The position numbers were made by a program, and so were the translations under genes. The notes beneath the pieces are model-generated. The model was not told the origin of the DNA. It ran no database searches and saw nothing but the letters and a program-made list of their open reading frames with translations. Shown piece by piece: positions 1 through 8,715 of a stretch of DNA of 64,000 nucleotides. Within the stretch, counting starts at the first letter, position 1, and each line of letters opens with the position of its first letter. This DNA is from Paenibacillus beijingensis (GTDB taxonomy: Bacteria > Bacillota > Bacilli > Paenibacillales > Paenibacillaceae): the NCBI RefSeq assembly GCF_000961095.1, contig NZ_CP011058.1, positions 3,127,501-3,191,500 of the forward strand. The letters are read 5' to 3'.

Positions 1-1033
1 CTACAACCGGGCGCTCAAGCGTGATAACAGCGGCTACGCTTATCTCATGCTGACGCAGGAGCGGATTCCGCGTTTGGACGTGTTTTTCCGCGACCGCAGG
101 GAGAAGGAGAAAGCCGCGTCGACGGAGTTAGACGCGTCCCTTCAGGAGGCAGCGACATTGACAGAGCTGGACGTAGCCTTTCAGGAGACGGCGACATCGA
201 CATCGACGGAGCTGGATACAGCCTTCCGGGAGACAGCCGCAGCGTCAGAGGCGCCCTCGCGGAAGCGTTCCAAAGAACAGCCGGGAGGCCCAGAACAGGA
301 TGCGGCGCTGCCGCCGATGCAGCGGTTCGGACCGTTTGCAAGCGCTCATTTCCGCAATCAGGTGCTGGAGTTTGTCGCCGATCACTTCAAGCTTCGGACA
401 TGCACGACGATGCCGAAACGGGTATGTCTGCTTTATCATATCAAGAGGTGCAGCGGGATTTGTGAAGGTTTAATAAGCGAAGACGATTACTTGGACTCCG
501 TCAGGCAAGCCGCAGAGCTGCTCGCTTCCGGCAGCAACCTGACCGCGGAGATGTACCGGAAAATGGAATATTATTCAGAGCGGCTGCTGTTTGAGAAAGC
601 GGACAATATACTGCGCCATATCCGTTCGCTGGAGAAAATTCCGGAGCGGCAAATCGTCGACCGCGAGACGGATCTTAACCAAGAAGTGCTTTATTTCGGG
701 GAAGCGGCCGTCATGATTGCCAAAGTGCAGCAAGGGATGCTTCGCGACTTCGAGCTGCGGGAGCTGGAGCCGGGTTACACAGATGCCGCCTGCGACCGTT
801 TTGTTATATCGCGTTACCGGGAGCATGGCAAGCCGGACGAGCTGATTGTGAACCGGCTTGGCGACCCGCAGGCCGTCAAGCGTGCGCTCAGACGGCCGGG
901 CGAGCGGAATAAGGGCGTCCCTTTTCGAATTACGCTGCCGAAGCGCGGCTTGAAGCATGATCTGCTGCAGCTTTGCAAGGACAACTACGATTACCGGATG
1001 CGGCAGCGTGATCGTGAAAGCAGATCGACCTGA
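1..1033 (+). CDS. UvrC-like excinuclease subunit, 5' end outside window
   Basis: The frame is open from base 2, so the start lies upstream. The visible 343 codons resemble the middle of UvrC: a conserved Cys cluster (CLLYHIKRCSGIC) followed by a UVR-like helical segment (KMEYYSERLLFEKADNILRHI). UvrC makes the incisions of nucleotide excision repair; the N-terminal GIY-YIG domain expected before this part would be upstream. The C-terminal RNase H-like nuclease domain of full UvrC is not recognisable, and the protein ends with a short basic tail, so this is probably a shortened UvrC/Cho-like paralogue. Between the N-terminal part and the Cys cluster lies an unusual Glu/Thr/Ala-rich insertion with three copies of a TELD-x-x-(L/F)-x-E-x-A unit (about bases 119-245). 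A rho-independent terminator follows. Family fairly sure, exact role uncertain. Confidence 0.72.
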   Translation, partial: YNRALKRDNSGYAYLMLTQERIPRLDVFFRDRREKEKAASTELDASLQEAATLTELDVAFQETATSTSTELDTAFRETAAASEAPSRKRSKEQPGGPEQDAALPPMQRFGPFASAHFRNQVLEFVADHFKLRTCTTMPKRVCLLYHIKRCSGICEGLISEDDYLDSVRQAAELLASGSNLTAEMYRKMEYYSERLLFEKADNILRHIRSLEKIPERQIVDRETDLNQEVLYFGEAAVMIAKVQQGMLRDFELRELEPGYTDAACDRFVISRYREHGKPDELIVNRLGDPQAVKRALRRPGERNKGVPFRITLPKRGLKHDLLQLCKDNYDYRMRQRDRESRST

Positions 1034-1109
1034 ACCTGCTGCGGTGAAACCGGAAAGTGTCATGTGCGGGACAGGTCATAGCGTTCATAAAGCTTCAAAA
1101 AAACCTAAC

Positions 1110-1155
1110 AATGAACCGGTCAAGGGACTGCCCTTGACCGGTTCATTTTTTGTTG
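1110..1155 (+). terminator. Rho-independent terminator of the UvrC-like gene
   Basis: A perfect 17-bp inverted repeat (1110-1126 with 1131-1147) has a 4-base loop and runs into a T-rich tail (TTTTTTGTTGTTT). It lies about 75 bases after the stop codon of the UvrC-like gene. Confidence 0.93.
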
Positions 1156-1257
1156 TTTAGGAAATCATGTAACTCTAAGGTGGATCGAGCGCATCGCTGG
1201 CAGCGATGGGGTCGTAGGTTCAGCCCGCGCAGACGGAATGCATGAATGACCTTCGAG

Positions 1258-1445
1258 AGCTAACGGCTAAGCATGACGTTATTGTGCTCAAAATGCCCTT
1301 TTGCAAAATGTAACGGTTATGAGAGACCTTATCTGATGGTTTCCGCTCAAACAGGGCTATTCCTGCAACCAATAACAGCGCTCATCTCCGTTAGAAATTC
1401 AAAGGGGCCATTTTCGTTCAATTAGCGGCAATGGCAGCCGTTAGG
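1258..1445 (+). repeat. Diverged copy of a dispersed intergenic repeat
   Basis: The 860-base gap before cydA holds no convincing gene. Part of it aligns by eye with the repeat at 24424-24690 in the same orientation and with 17973-18280 in reverse. Shared blocks include GCTAACGG, GACGTTATT, AAAATxTAACGG, ACCTTAT and CTCCGTTAGAxxTxCAAA in the same order. The common theme is a TAACGG/CCGTTA motif spaced every few tens of bases. This copy is more diverged than the other two. Confidence 0.6.
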
Positions 1446-1802
1446 AAATAACCTGCGATCCATCGACTCCCTCAGACGGAACGAATCGAACCGGCTGAGT
1501 TGAATGGAGCCTAAACGTGCGGTGTCGCTGATTTCCGCTTTGCGTCGAAATAAATGGGGGAGGGAAAAAGCTTGGAGAAGCAGGAGACATGGAAAAAGCG
1601 TGGTGCTGTGAAGCGAGTCGATTCCTAGTCTAACCGGGCGCCGCACGCCTTTGCTGTCGAGCGGGTTGCCTGCCGGTATGATGAGCCGCAAGGCATTTTG
1701 CCTTGTGCAGGATGCTTATTGTTGTTCTGAATCCGAACAATCAACAACGCATCTGCTCTGCGAGTGTCCGCTGTTTCGAGTCCGCTCTTTTTAGCGCCAA
1801 GA

Positions 1803-1820
1803 TTGTGATTTTTATCACAA
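1803..1820 (+). promoter_or_regulatory. Rex-box or Fnr-type operator upstream of cydA
   Basis: The site TTGTGATTTTTATCACAA is an 18-bp inverted repeat, TTGTGA-N6-TCACAA, 75 bases before the cydA start. It fits the published Rex consensus (redox repressor sensing NADH/NAD+) and also the TGTGA-N6-TCACA consensus used by Fnr/Crp proteins. Rex repression of cydABCD is known in Bacillus subtilis, so Rex is the favoured reading. Which protein binds cannot be settled from sequence. Confidence 0.85.
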
Positions 1821-1895
1821 AAGTCCGCCGCGCGATATGGTACGCTGGAAACAAATTTCAGGTTATGCGGTATCGACTGGGAGGAGTAAGCGCAA

Positions 1896-3326
1896 ATGGA
1901 TCATTTGGATTTGGCACGGTGGCAGTTCGCCATCACGACGATCTATCATTTTTTGTTCGTGCCGTTATCAATCGGCCTCGTTTTTCTGATTGCCGTTATG
2001 CACACGCTGTATGTGGTCAAAAAAGAAGATGTCTACAAACGGATGGCCCAATTTTGGGGCAAGCTGTTTCTGCTTAATTTTGCGGTCGGCGTCGTAACCG
2101 GCATTATGCAGGAGTTCCAGTTCGGCATGAACTGGTCCGACTATTCCCGGTTCGTCGGGGACGTGTTCGGGGGGCCGCTTGCCGTTGAAGCGCTCGTATC
2201 CTTCTTCCTGGAATCGACGTTTCTGGGGGTTTGGATTTTCGGCTGGGAGCGGCTGCCGAAAAAGGTGCATCTGGCCTCGATCTGGCTTGTGGCGGCCGGC
2301 ACGACGATGTCGGCCTTCTGGATTTTGACGGCCAACTCCTTCATGCAGGAGCCGGTTGGATTTGCCATAAGGGACGGCCATGCGGAAATGGTAAGCTTCG
2401 GCGCGCTGCTCTCCAATCCGCAGCTTTGGCTGGAATTTCCGCATGTGGTGTTCGGCGCGCTTGCGACTGGAGCGCTGTTTATGACCGGCGTCAGCGCCTA
2501 TAAGCTGCTCAGAAAGCAGCAGCTGGACATTTTTAAGCCGTCCTTCTCGATCGCCATTGTGGTGGCGCTCATATCGAGCATTCTGGTCGCCATCGTCGGC
2601 CATGACCAGGCGCAGCATCTGGTCCAAAGCCAGCCGATGAAGATGGCGGCGTCGGAGGGACTGTGGGAAACGAGCGGCGACAGCGCGCCGTGGACGGTCA
2701 TTGCGGGCATTGACGTAAGCGGGCAAAAGAACGATTTTTCACTCGAAATCCCGGGCTTGCTCAGCGTACTCTCGTACAACAAGCTGACCGGCCAAGTACA
2801 GGGCATTAAAGACCTGCAGGCTCAGTATGAAGCGCAGTACGGACCCGGTAATTACATCCCGCCCGTGCGGACGACGTTCTGGAGCTTCCGGATTATGGTG
2901 CTTGCCGGAGGACTGATGGTGCTGCTCGGCCTATACGGCACGATCGCGGTGATGCGCAAACGGCTTGAGCGGCAAAAGCGGTATTTACGCTGGATGGTGC
3001 CCGCAATTGGGCTGCCGTTTATCGCCAATACGGCGGGGTGGATCATGACCGAGATCGGAAGGCAGCCGTGGATCGTATTCGGGCTGCAGAAGACTGAGGA
3101 CGGCGTGTCGCCTACGGTATCTTCTGCAATGGTGCTGACCTCGCTCATCGGATTCACGCTCGTGTACGGTATTTTGGCGGCGGTGCTTATTTATCTGTTC
3201 GTGCGGACAATCCGTCAGGGTGCGGATGAAGAAGGCGTCCATCCAGCGGACGAAGAAAACGCAAAGCAGGCTCATGAAGGCGCACTTGCGGAGACGGAAC
3301 AACCGCTTCCGGCAGGTACTTTTTAG
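1896..3326 (+). CDS. cydA: Cytochrome bd ubiquinol oxidase subunit I
   Basis: Large subunit of the bd-type quinol oxidase, a membrane enzyme that oxidises quinol and reduces oxygen to water with high oxygen affinity. The 476-residue product starts with the typical RWQFAITTIYHFLF helix carrying a heme-ligand His near residue 18. It has the EFPHVVFGALATG helix with the second His, and the family hallmark GRQPW (in EIGRQPWIVFG). The quinol loop is short, as is usual in Firmicutes. ATG is preceded by GGGAGGAG. First gene of cydABCD, with cydB 33 bases downstream. The Rex/Fnr-type palindrome upstream predicts induction when oxygen is limiting. No defects seen. Confidence 0.97.
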   Translation: MDHLDLARWQFAITTIYHFLFVPLSIGLVFLIAVMHTLYVVKKEDVYKRMAQFWGKLFLLNFAVGVVTGIMQEFQFGMNWSDYSRFVGDVFGGPLAVEALVSFFLESTFLGVWIFGWERLPKKVHLASIWLVAAGTTMSAFWILTANSFMQEPVGFAIRDGHAEMVSFGALLSNPQLWLEFPHVVFGALATGALFMTGVSAYKLLRKQQLDIFKPSFSIAIVVALISSILVAIVGHDQAQHLVQSQPMKMAASEGLWETSGDSAPWTVIAGIDVSGQKNDFSLEIPGLLSVLSYNKLTGQVQGIKDLQAQYEAQYGPGNYIPPVRTTFWSFRIMVLAGGLMVLLGLYGTIAVMRKRLERQKRYLRWMVPAIGLPFIANTAGWIMTEIGRQPWIVFGLQKTEDGVSPTVSSAMVLTSLIGFTLVYGILAAVLIYLFVRTIRQGADEEGVHPADEENAKQAHEGALAETEQPLPAGTF

Positions 3327-3359
3327 AGAAAAAGTGAAGCAGGGGAGGCCGAATTGTAG

Positions 3360-4370
3360 ATGTTGGAAACCGTATGGTTTGTGTTGATTGCGGTATTGTT
3401 TGTCGGGTTCTTTTTTTTGGAGGGGTTCGATTTCGGCGTCGGAATGCTGCTGCCGTTTCTGGGCAAGGACGATCTGGACCGTCGCGTCATCATCAATACG
3501 ATCGGGCCGTTCTGGGACGGCAATGAAGTGTGGCTCATTACGGCCGGCGGCGCGATGTTCGCGGCGTTTCCGAACTGGTACGCGACGCTGTTCAGCGGCT
3601 TTTATATGGCGCTCTTTCTGATGCTGCTGGCGCTGATCGGACGGGGGGTGGCGTTTGAGTTCCGCAGCAAGGTATCCCATCCCGCGTGGCGCAAAACATG
3701 GGACTGGGTCATTTTCTTCGGCAGCCTGCTGCCGCCGCTGCTCTGGGGGGTGGCGCTCGCAAACCTGATGAAAGGCGTGCCGATTGACGAAAATATGAAC
3801 TATGTCGGCAGCTTCTGGGATCTGATCAGCCTCTATTCGGTGACCGCGGGCGTGAGCATGGTGCTGTTGTTTCTGCTGCACGGCTCGCTCTTCCTGACGC
3901 TGAAGACGACCGGCGACTTGCAAAATAACGCCCGTTCGGTGGCGATGGGCATCGGCGCCTGGACGACCGTTCTGCTGCTGCTGTTCGTCGTGCTGAGCTA
4001 CATTCAGACGGATATGTTTACCCGTAACGGAATTAATCCCGGGGCGGTTCCGGTGCTGGCCGGACTGGCGCTGTTCTCGGTGCAGTTTTTTCTGCGGAAC
4101 AAAAAAGACGGCTGGGCGTTTATTATGACCGGTCTGACAATCGTGCTCTCGACCGTGACCGTGTTCACCGCATTGTTCCCCCGCGTCATGATCAGCTCGA
4201 TTAACTCCGACTTCTCGCTGACGATCCATAATGCGGCATCCGGACCGTATACGCTAAAAGTGATGACAATCGTCGCTTTGACGACCGTACCGTTCGTGCT
4301 TGCTTACCAGATCTGGAACTACTGGGTGTTCCGCAAACGGGTTTCCCGCGCGGATCATCTGGACTACTGA
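3360..4370 (+). CDS. cydB: Cytochrome bd ubiquinol oxidase subunit II
   Basis: Second core subunit of bd oxidase, 336 residues and highly hydrophobic with about eight or nine membrane helices. It opens with the family's helix WFVLIAVLFVGFFFLEGFDFG and contains the conserved NEVWLITAGGAMFAAFP segment. It pairs with CydA as a heterodimer in the cytoplasmic membrane and carries no heme ligands of its own. The start has AGGGGAGG about 12 bases upstream. The stop at 4370 is followed after one base by the next ATG, so translation with cydD is probably coupled. Confidence 0.97.
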   Translation: MLETVWFVLIAVLFVGFFFLEGFDFGVGMLLPFLGKDDLDRRVIINTIGPFWDGNEVWLITAGGAMFAAFPNWYATLFSGFYMALFLMLLALIGRGVAFEFRSKVSHPAWRKTWDWVIFFGSLLPPLLWGVALANLMKGVPIDENMNYVGSFWDLISLYSVTAGVSMVLLFLLHGSLFLTLKTTGDLQNNARSVAMGIGAWTTVLLLLFVVLSYIQTDMFTRNGINPGAVPVLAGLALFSVQFFLRNKKDGWAFIMTGLTIVLSTVTVFTALFPRVMISSINSDFSLTIHNAASGPYTLKVMTIVALTTVPFVLAYQIWNYWVFRKRVSRADHLDY

Positions 4371-4371
4371 T

Positions 4372-6177
4372 ATGAAACGGCTGCTGAAGTCCGTTCCGTC
4401 GGCCGCATTCGGCTTGGCGGCATCGATCGGATTTGCTTTAGGCGGAGGCGTCTTTCTGCTGCTGGAAGCTTCGGCGCTGGCGCGCATTGTCGACCGGGCG
4501 TTTCTCGGCGGCTCGCCGCTTGCGCCGCTGCTGCCGCTGTTCGGCGTGCTGCTCGGTTGGATTGTGCTGCGCTCGCTGCTGCAGATGCTGGCCGACGGGA
4601 TGGCGATGAAGGCGGCCATCCGCATCAAAAGCGGCCTGAGGCTGCAGCTCATCCGCCATGCGGCCCGTCTCGGTCCTTCTTTGACAAAAGGGGAGCGCAG
4701 CGGCGAGCTGATCGGCACCGTGACCGAAGGGGTGGAACAGCTCGAGACGTACGTAGCCAAATACATCCCGCAAGCAGTGCTCTCCGTTTTTCTTCCGGCC
4801 GCGGCCCTTTGCGTCGTCCTGTCGCTGGACGTGGTGAGCGCGATCATTTTGGCGGTTACGTTCCCGCTGCTTATTATGTTCATGATTCTCGTCGGCGTCG
4901 CCGCCAAGCGGAAAGCGGACCGTCAATTCAAGGCGCTTGGCATGTTAAGCGGCCATTTCTTTGAAGTGATGCGGGGCCTTACCACCTTGCGGATTTTCAA
5001 CCGGAGCAAAGCCCAACTGGAGATCATCGCAGCGATGAGCGAGCAGTACCGGTCGGCGACGCTGTCCGCGCTGCGGCTGGCTTTTCTGTCGGCGCTGGTT
5101 ATGGAGCTGTTCGCCACGCTTGGCACCGCGATCGCAGCCGTATTTCTCGGGCTGAGGCTCATTTCCGGAGAAATCGAATTTTACCGGGCGTTTTACGTGC
5201 TGCTGCTCGTTCCTGAGTTTTACGCGCCGATCCGCATGCTCGGAGTCCAATACCATGCCGGTATGAACGGGGTCGCCGCAGCGAAGCGGATCATGAAGGT
5301 GCTGGATATGCCGGTCCTATCGGATCAGCCGTTACGCTCGGTAGAAACGGATATACGACGTAAGGAAAAATCGAATGCAGCCGCCTGCGGCCGCAAGGGG
5401 TTCCGGATTGAATTCGACCGGGTTACGGTGCACTATCCGGGTGATGAGCATCCGGTTCTGAAGGACATATCGTTTACGATCGAGCCGGGCGAACGAATTG
5501 CCGTCGTCGGCCGCACGGGCGCCGGCAAAAGCACGCTGCTCGATTTGATCCAAGGCTTCGTCATTCCGTCTTCGGGAACAATCCGCATTGATGGAACCGA
5601 TTTGCATGAGATCGGCGCGGAAGCATGGCGTTCGCAGCTGACCGTCGTACCGCAGCGGACGCATCTATTCTCCGGAACGATTGCCGACAATTTGCGCCTC
5701 GGCGCACCCGCTGCAGAGCAGGAGGAGCTGGAGGAAGCGGCGCGTCTGGCGCGGGCGGAAGCTTTCATCAGCCGGTTGCCGGATGGGTATGATACGGAGC
5801 TGTCCGAGAAGCTGAAGTTCAGCGGTGGCCAAATCCAGCGGCTCGGCATAGCCCGCGCGTTGACGAGAAATGCCGCTGTGGCGCTTTTTGACGAACCGGT
5901 ATCGCAGCTGGATATGGAAAATGCGACGGAGGTATCGAGGGCGCTGGAACGCTGGTCGGCGGGTAGAACGGTCGTGTGGTCGACGCATCATCTGGACACC
6001 GCCCAAAGAGCGGACCGCATCCTTGTTCTGCATCAAGGAAGGCTGGCCGAGACGGGGACCCACCGCGAATTGATGGACTTGCGCGGCATTTACCGGGAGA
6101 TGTGGGAATCCTCGTTCCGAAAGGAAGAGAGAGCAGAAGAGAGGATGGAAACGAGAACGGAAGCGAGAACGGGATAA
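4372..6177 (+). CDS. cydD: Thiol-reductant ABC exporter subunit CydD
   Basis: ABC half-transporter with an N-terminal six-helix membrane domain (roughly residues 1-310) and a C-terminal ATPase domain. Visible motifs are Walker A GRTGAGKST, signature FSGGQIQR and Walker B ALFDEP. In E. coli CydDC exports glutathione/cysteine and is needed to assemble cytochrome bd; linkage to cydAB supports the same role here. The ATG at 4372 was chosen because it lies one base after the cydB stop. An upstream in-frame start would give 24 extra residues encoded inside cydB. The 601-residue length is usual. The C-terminus is a repetitive Glu/Arg-rich tail (RKEERAEERMETRTEARTG) that looks non-essential. Confidence 0.9.
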   Translation: MKRLLKSVPSAAFGLAASIGFALGGGVFLLLEASALARIVDRAFLGGSPLAPLLPLFGVLLGWIVLRSLLQMLADGMAMKAAIRIKSGLRLQLIRHAARLGPSLTKGERSGELIGTVTEGVEQLETYVAKYIPQAVLSVFLPAAALCVVLSLDVVSAIILAVTFPLLIMFMILVGVAAKRKADRQFKALGMLSGHFFEVMRGLTTLRIFNRSKAQLEIIAAMSEQYRSATLSALRLAFLSALVMELFATLGTAIAAVFLGLRLISGEIEFYRAFYVLLLVPEFYAPIRMLGVQYHAGMNGVAAAKRIMKVLDMPVLSDQPLRSVETDIRRKEKSNAAACGRKGFRIEFDRVTVHYPGDEHPVLKDISFTIEPGERIAVVGRTGAGKSTLLDLIQGFVIPSSGTIRIDGTDLHEIGAEAWRSQLTVVPQRTHLFSGTIADNLRLGAPAAEQEELEEAARLARAEAFISRLPDGYDTELSEKLKFSGGQIQRLGIARALTRNAAVALFDEPVSQLDMENATEVSRALERWSAGRTVVWSTHHLDTAQRADRILVLHQGRLAETGTHRELMDLRGIYREMWESSFRKEERAEERMETRTEARTG

Positions 6178-6210
6178 GACACTCGTAGTGAGGAGAGAGG
6201 AGAGAACGGG

Positions 6211-8076
6211 ATGAAGGTGCTGCTGCGTACGCTTTATTTTATGAAACCGTACAAAGGCAGGGCGGCGTTTGCCGTATTGCTCGGCTTTTGCACGATTGCC
6301 GCCAATATCGGGCTGATGGGGACGTCGGGATATTTGATCGCGTCGGCGGCGCTGCGGCCTGAATCGGTGCTGCTTATTTGGCTGCCAATTGTCGGCGTCC
6401 GTTTCTTCGGTCTGTCCCGGGCGGTATTCCGCTATTTCGAACGGCTCGTCTCACACGATCTGACGTTCCGCATCTTGAAAGATGTTCGGGTATGGCTGTT
6501 CGGACGCCTGGAACGGAGGGGGGAGAGACTGCTGGAAAAAGAACGGAGCGGCGACCTGCTCGGCTCCGTCGTTTCGGACGTGGATACGCTGCAGAACTTG
6601 TATCTGCGCGTCATTGCTCCGCCTGCCGTAGCACTGATCGTTGGCATTTCCAGCGTTATCGTTATGGCGTCCTTCAGCCGCCAAGCGGCCCTCATGCTTG
6701 GCGTCATGCTCGTTATTGCGGGCCTAGTCATTCCTTGGGCATCCTTCAAGGCCGGACGCGGCGCAGGCAGGCAGCTCGTGCATGAGCGGGCAAAGCTATA
6801 TGAGATGACGTCGGACATGATGTTGGGCATGAGAGAGCTGGCCGCATTTGGGGCTGTAGAGGAAAACATCAAGCAGCTGGAGCTTACTCAACGCCAGGTC
6901 GATCGTTATCAATCCGCGATGAACCGGAGCGGCGCCTTCTTCGGTGGCTTGACGCTCGGAACGTCGCGGCTTGCAATGCTGCTCGTTCTCCTTGCTTCGA
7001 TTCCGATGGTCGCCAGCGGAAGCTTGCGCGGCGTCATGCTTCCGGCGCTGGCGCTGATGGCGGCTGCATCGTTTGAAGCGGTATCCCCGCTGCCCTCCGC
7101 GCTGCAGCATCTCGGACAAACGCTCGCGGCGGGAAGCAGGCTCTTCCGGCTCGCGGATGAAGCGCCCGCCCAAATGATTGAAGGCGAAGCGGCTCGCAGC
7201 GGGGTCGAAGCCGCAGCCGAATCCCCTGAGCGGACCGGAACAGTAATGGTGCAGAGAGGAACATCAAGAGGCTCAGGAGAAACAGCGGTGGCAATGAGCG
7301 GAGCAAGAGCGGTGGAAGTCGGAATGCAGAATGTGCAGAGCCATATGGCTTTTTCGTTTGAAGATGTTGATCTGCTGCACGATGACGGAAGGGAAGCGCT
7401 CCGGGGGCTGAGCTTTGCGCTGCACAAAGGCGAGCACGCGGCACTAGTCGGGGAAAGCGGCTCGGGCAAAAGCTCGATTGTGCAAATTCTGCTGCGGCTG
7501 CAGCCGTATTCATCAGGCTCGGTTCGGTTGTTCGGACAGGAACTTGCCGGATTGCCGGAGGAATCGGTGCGCGATATGTTCGCGGTAGTCCCGCAGCACG
7601 TGCAGTTGTTCAACGCAACCGTTGCGGCAAATTTGCGCATCGCGAAACCGGATGCGACCGACGAAGAGCTGAAAGCGGCGGCCCGGCTCGCATGTGCGGA
7701 CGAAATGATTTCGGCGTTGCCGCAAGGGTATAACACCGTTATCGGAGAGTGGGGCGAGAGGTTGTCCGGCGGGGAACGCCAGCGCATCGGGCTTGCGCGT
7801 GCTCTTCTGAAGAATGCACCGATCGTGCTGCTCGATGAGCCGGCCGCGGGGCTCGACGTGTTGACCGAAGAAGCTTTTGTACGAAACATGACCTCGGCGC
7901 TGAAGGACAAAACGGTGCTGTGGATCAGCCACCGGCTGCAGGGGCTTGATGCAATGGACCGTATTCTTGTGCTGCGCGACGGACAATTATGTGAACAAGG
8001 CAGTCACGAGGAGCTGATGTCCGGACAGGGAGTGTACCGGCGATTACGTGAATTCCAGAACAAAGAAGTGAGCTGA
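6211..8076 (+). CDS. cydC: Thiol-reductant ABC exporter subunit CydC
   Basis: Partner half-transporter of CydD, 621 residues, membrane domain first and ATPase second. Walker A is GESGSGKSS, signature LSGGERQR and Walker B IVLLDEP. The linker before the ATPase domain (about residues 325-375) is long, Ser/Gly/Glu-rich and low in complexity (RSGVEAAAESPERTGTVMV and following), which is unusual for CydC and probably disordered. A purine-rich ribosome site (GAGGAGAGAGGAGAG) precedes the ATG, 33 bases after cydD. Last gene of the cyd operon. No clear terminator follows; the next kilobase is a repeat field. Confidence 0.9.
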   Translation: MKVLLRTLYFMKPYKGRAAFAVLLGFCTIAANIGLMGTSGYLIASAALRPESVLLIWLPIVGVRFFGLSRAVFRYFERLVSHDLTFRILKDVRVWLFGRLERRGERLLEKERSGDLLGSVVSDVDTLQNLYLRVIAPPAVALIVGISSVIVMASFSRQAALMLGVMLVIAGLVIPWASFKAGRGAGRQLVHERAKLYEMTSDMMLGMRELAAFGAVEENIKQLELTQRQVDRYQSAMNRSGAFFGGLTLGTSRLAMLLVLLASIPMVASGSLRGVMLPALALMAAASFEAVSPLPSALQHLGQTLAAGSRLFRLADEAPAQMIEGEAARSGVEAAAESPERTGTVMVQRGTSRGSGETAVAMSGARAVEVGMQNVQSHMAFSFEDVDLLHDDGREALRGLSFALHKGEHAALVGESGSGKSSIVQILLRLQPYSSGSVRLFGQELAGLPEESVRDMFAVVPQHVQLFNATVAANLRIAKPDATDEELKAAARLACADEMISALPQGYNTVIGEWGERLSGGERQRIGLARALLKNAPIVLLDEPAAGLDVLTEEAFVRNMTSALKDKTVLWISHRLQGLDAMDRILVLRDGQLCEQGSHEELMSGQGVYRRLREFQNKEVS

Positions 8077-8101
8077 TGAGGAGTTCCGTTCTTTTTTCAT
8101 T

Positions 8102-8321
8102 TCTTTGGAGCATTATCCCCTTTGCTCAGAAACGGGCCAATTAAGCTTCCATGGAGCCATGGAAGTGTGGACCCAGAAAAAACGGACCAGAGAGTAGAAG
8201 CAGGGGATGGAATAATGCATCAAAAAAGAATGCTAGCACGCCTGCTTCTGGATTAGGCTAAGTTTGTTTTTTCGCTTCCGAAACAGCTGGGTGATGAGGA
8301 TTCAGCAAGCGGGAGGCGTCA
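8102..8321 (+). repeat. Duplicated non-coding element, compact copy
   Basis: This 220-base segment recurs at 8338-8966 in the same orientation. The left half (from TCTTTGGAGCATTATCCCC) and the right half (ending in TTCAGCAAGCGGGAGGCGTC) match closely in both copies. In this copy the halves are adjacent, whereas the second copy is expanded by tandem repeats between them. It contains a hairpin CTTCCATGG-AG-CCATGGAAG at 8146-8165. No coding potential was recognised. Confidence 0.8.
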
Positions 8322-8464
8322 GTCTATTTGTACGAAATCTTTGGAGCATTATCCCCTTTGCTCAGAAACGGGCCAATTAAGCATCCCTGGAACCATGGAA
8401 GTGTGTACCCAGAAAAAACGAACCAGGGAGTGCAGGTTGAGAGTAGAAGCGGAGAGGGGAAGCC

Positions 8465-8517
8465 GAAAGAGGAACAGAAAGAGGAACAGAAAGAGGAACA
8501 GAAAGAGGAACAGAAAG
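8465..8517 (+). repeat. 12-bp tandem repeat (GAAAGAGGAACA), about 4.5 units
   Basis: Four exact units of GAAAGAGGAACA and a partial fifth sit just before the 11-bp array inside the expanded copy. The unit is entirely purine apart from one C. Because 12 is a multiple of three it reads as KEEQ repeats in one frame, but no start site or family supports a gene. Confidence 0.9.
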
Positions 8518-8528
8518 AGGAAACAGTA

Positions 8529-8715
8529 AGAGGAAGTATAGAGGAAGTATAGAGGAAGTATAGAGGAAGTATAGAGGAAGTATAGAGGAAGTATAGAGGA
8601 AGTATAGAGGAAGTATAGAGGAAGTATAGAGGAAGTATAGAGGAAGTGTAGAGGAAGTGTAGAGGAAGTGTAGAGGAAGTGTAGAGGAAGTGTAGAGGAA
8701 GTGTAGAAGAAGTAT
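8529..8715 (+). repeat. 11-bp tandem repeat array, 17 units
   Basis: Ten exact copies of AGAGGAAGTAT (8529-8638) are followed by six exact copies of AGAGGAAGTGT (8639-8704) and one degenerate AGAAGAAGTAT (8705-8715). The clean switch from one variant to the other suggests two rounds of expansion, as in slipped-strand replication. The 11-bp period is close to one helical turn and one strand is almost all purine. It shifts reading frame every unit, so it is not coding. Confidence 0.97.

Noticed and set aside
1422..1691. An 89-codon minus-strand frame in the gap before cydA
   Set aside because: No ribosome site or family resemblance, and it overlaps the dispersed repeat.
2985..4229. A 414-codon minus-strand frame over cydA-cydB
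   Set aside because: His/Arg/Gln-rich antisense shadow of two clearly real genes.
8529..8715. Regular repeats as a possible CRISPR array
   Set aside because: Units are 11 bp and directly adjacent, without spacers, and there are no cas genes.
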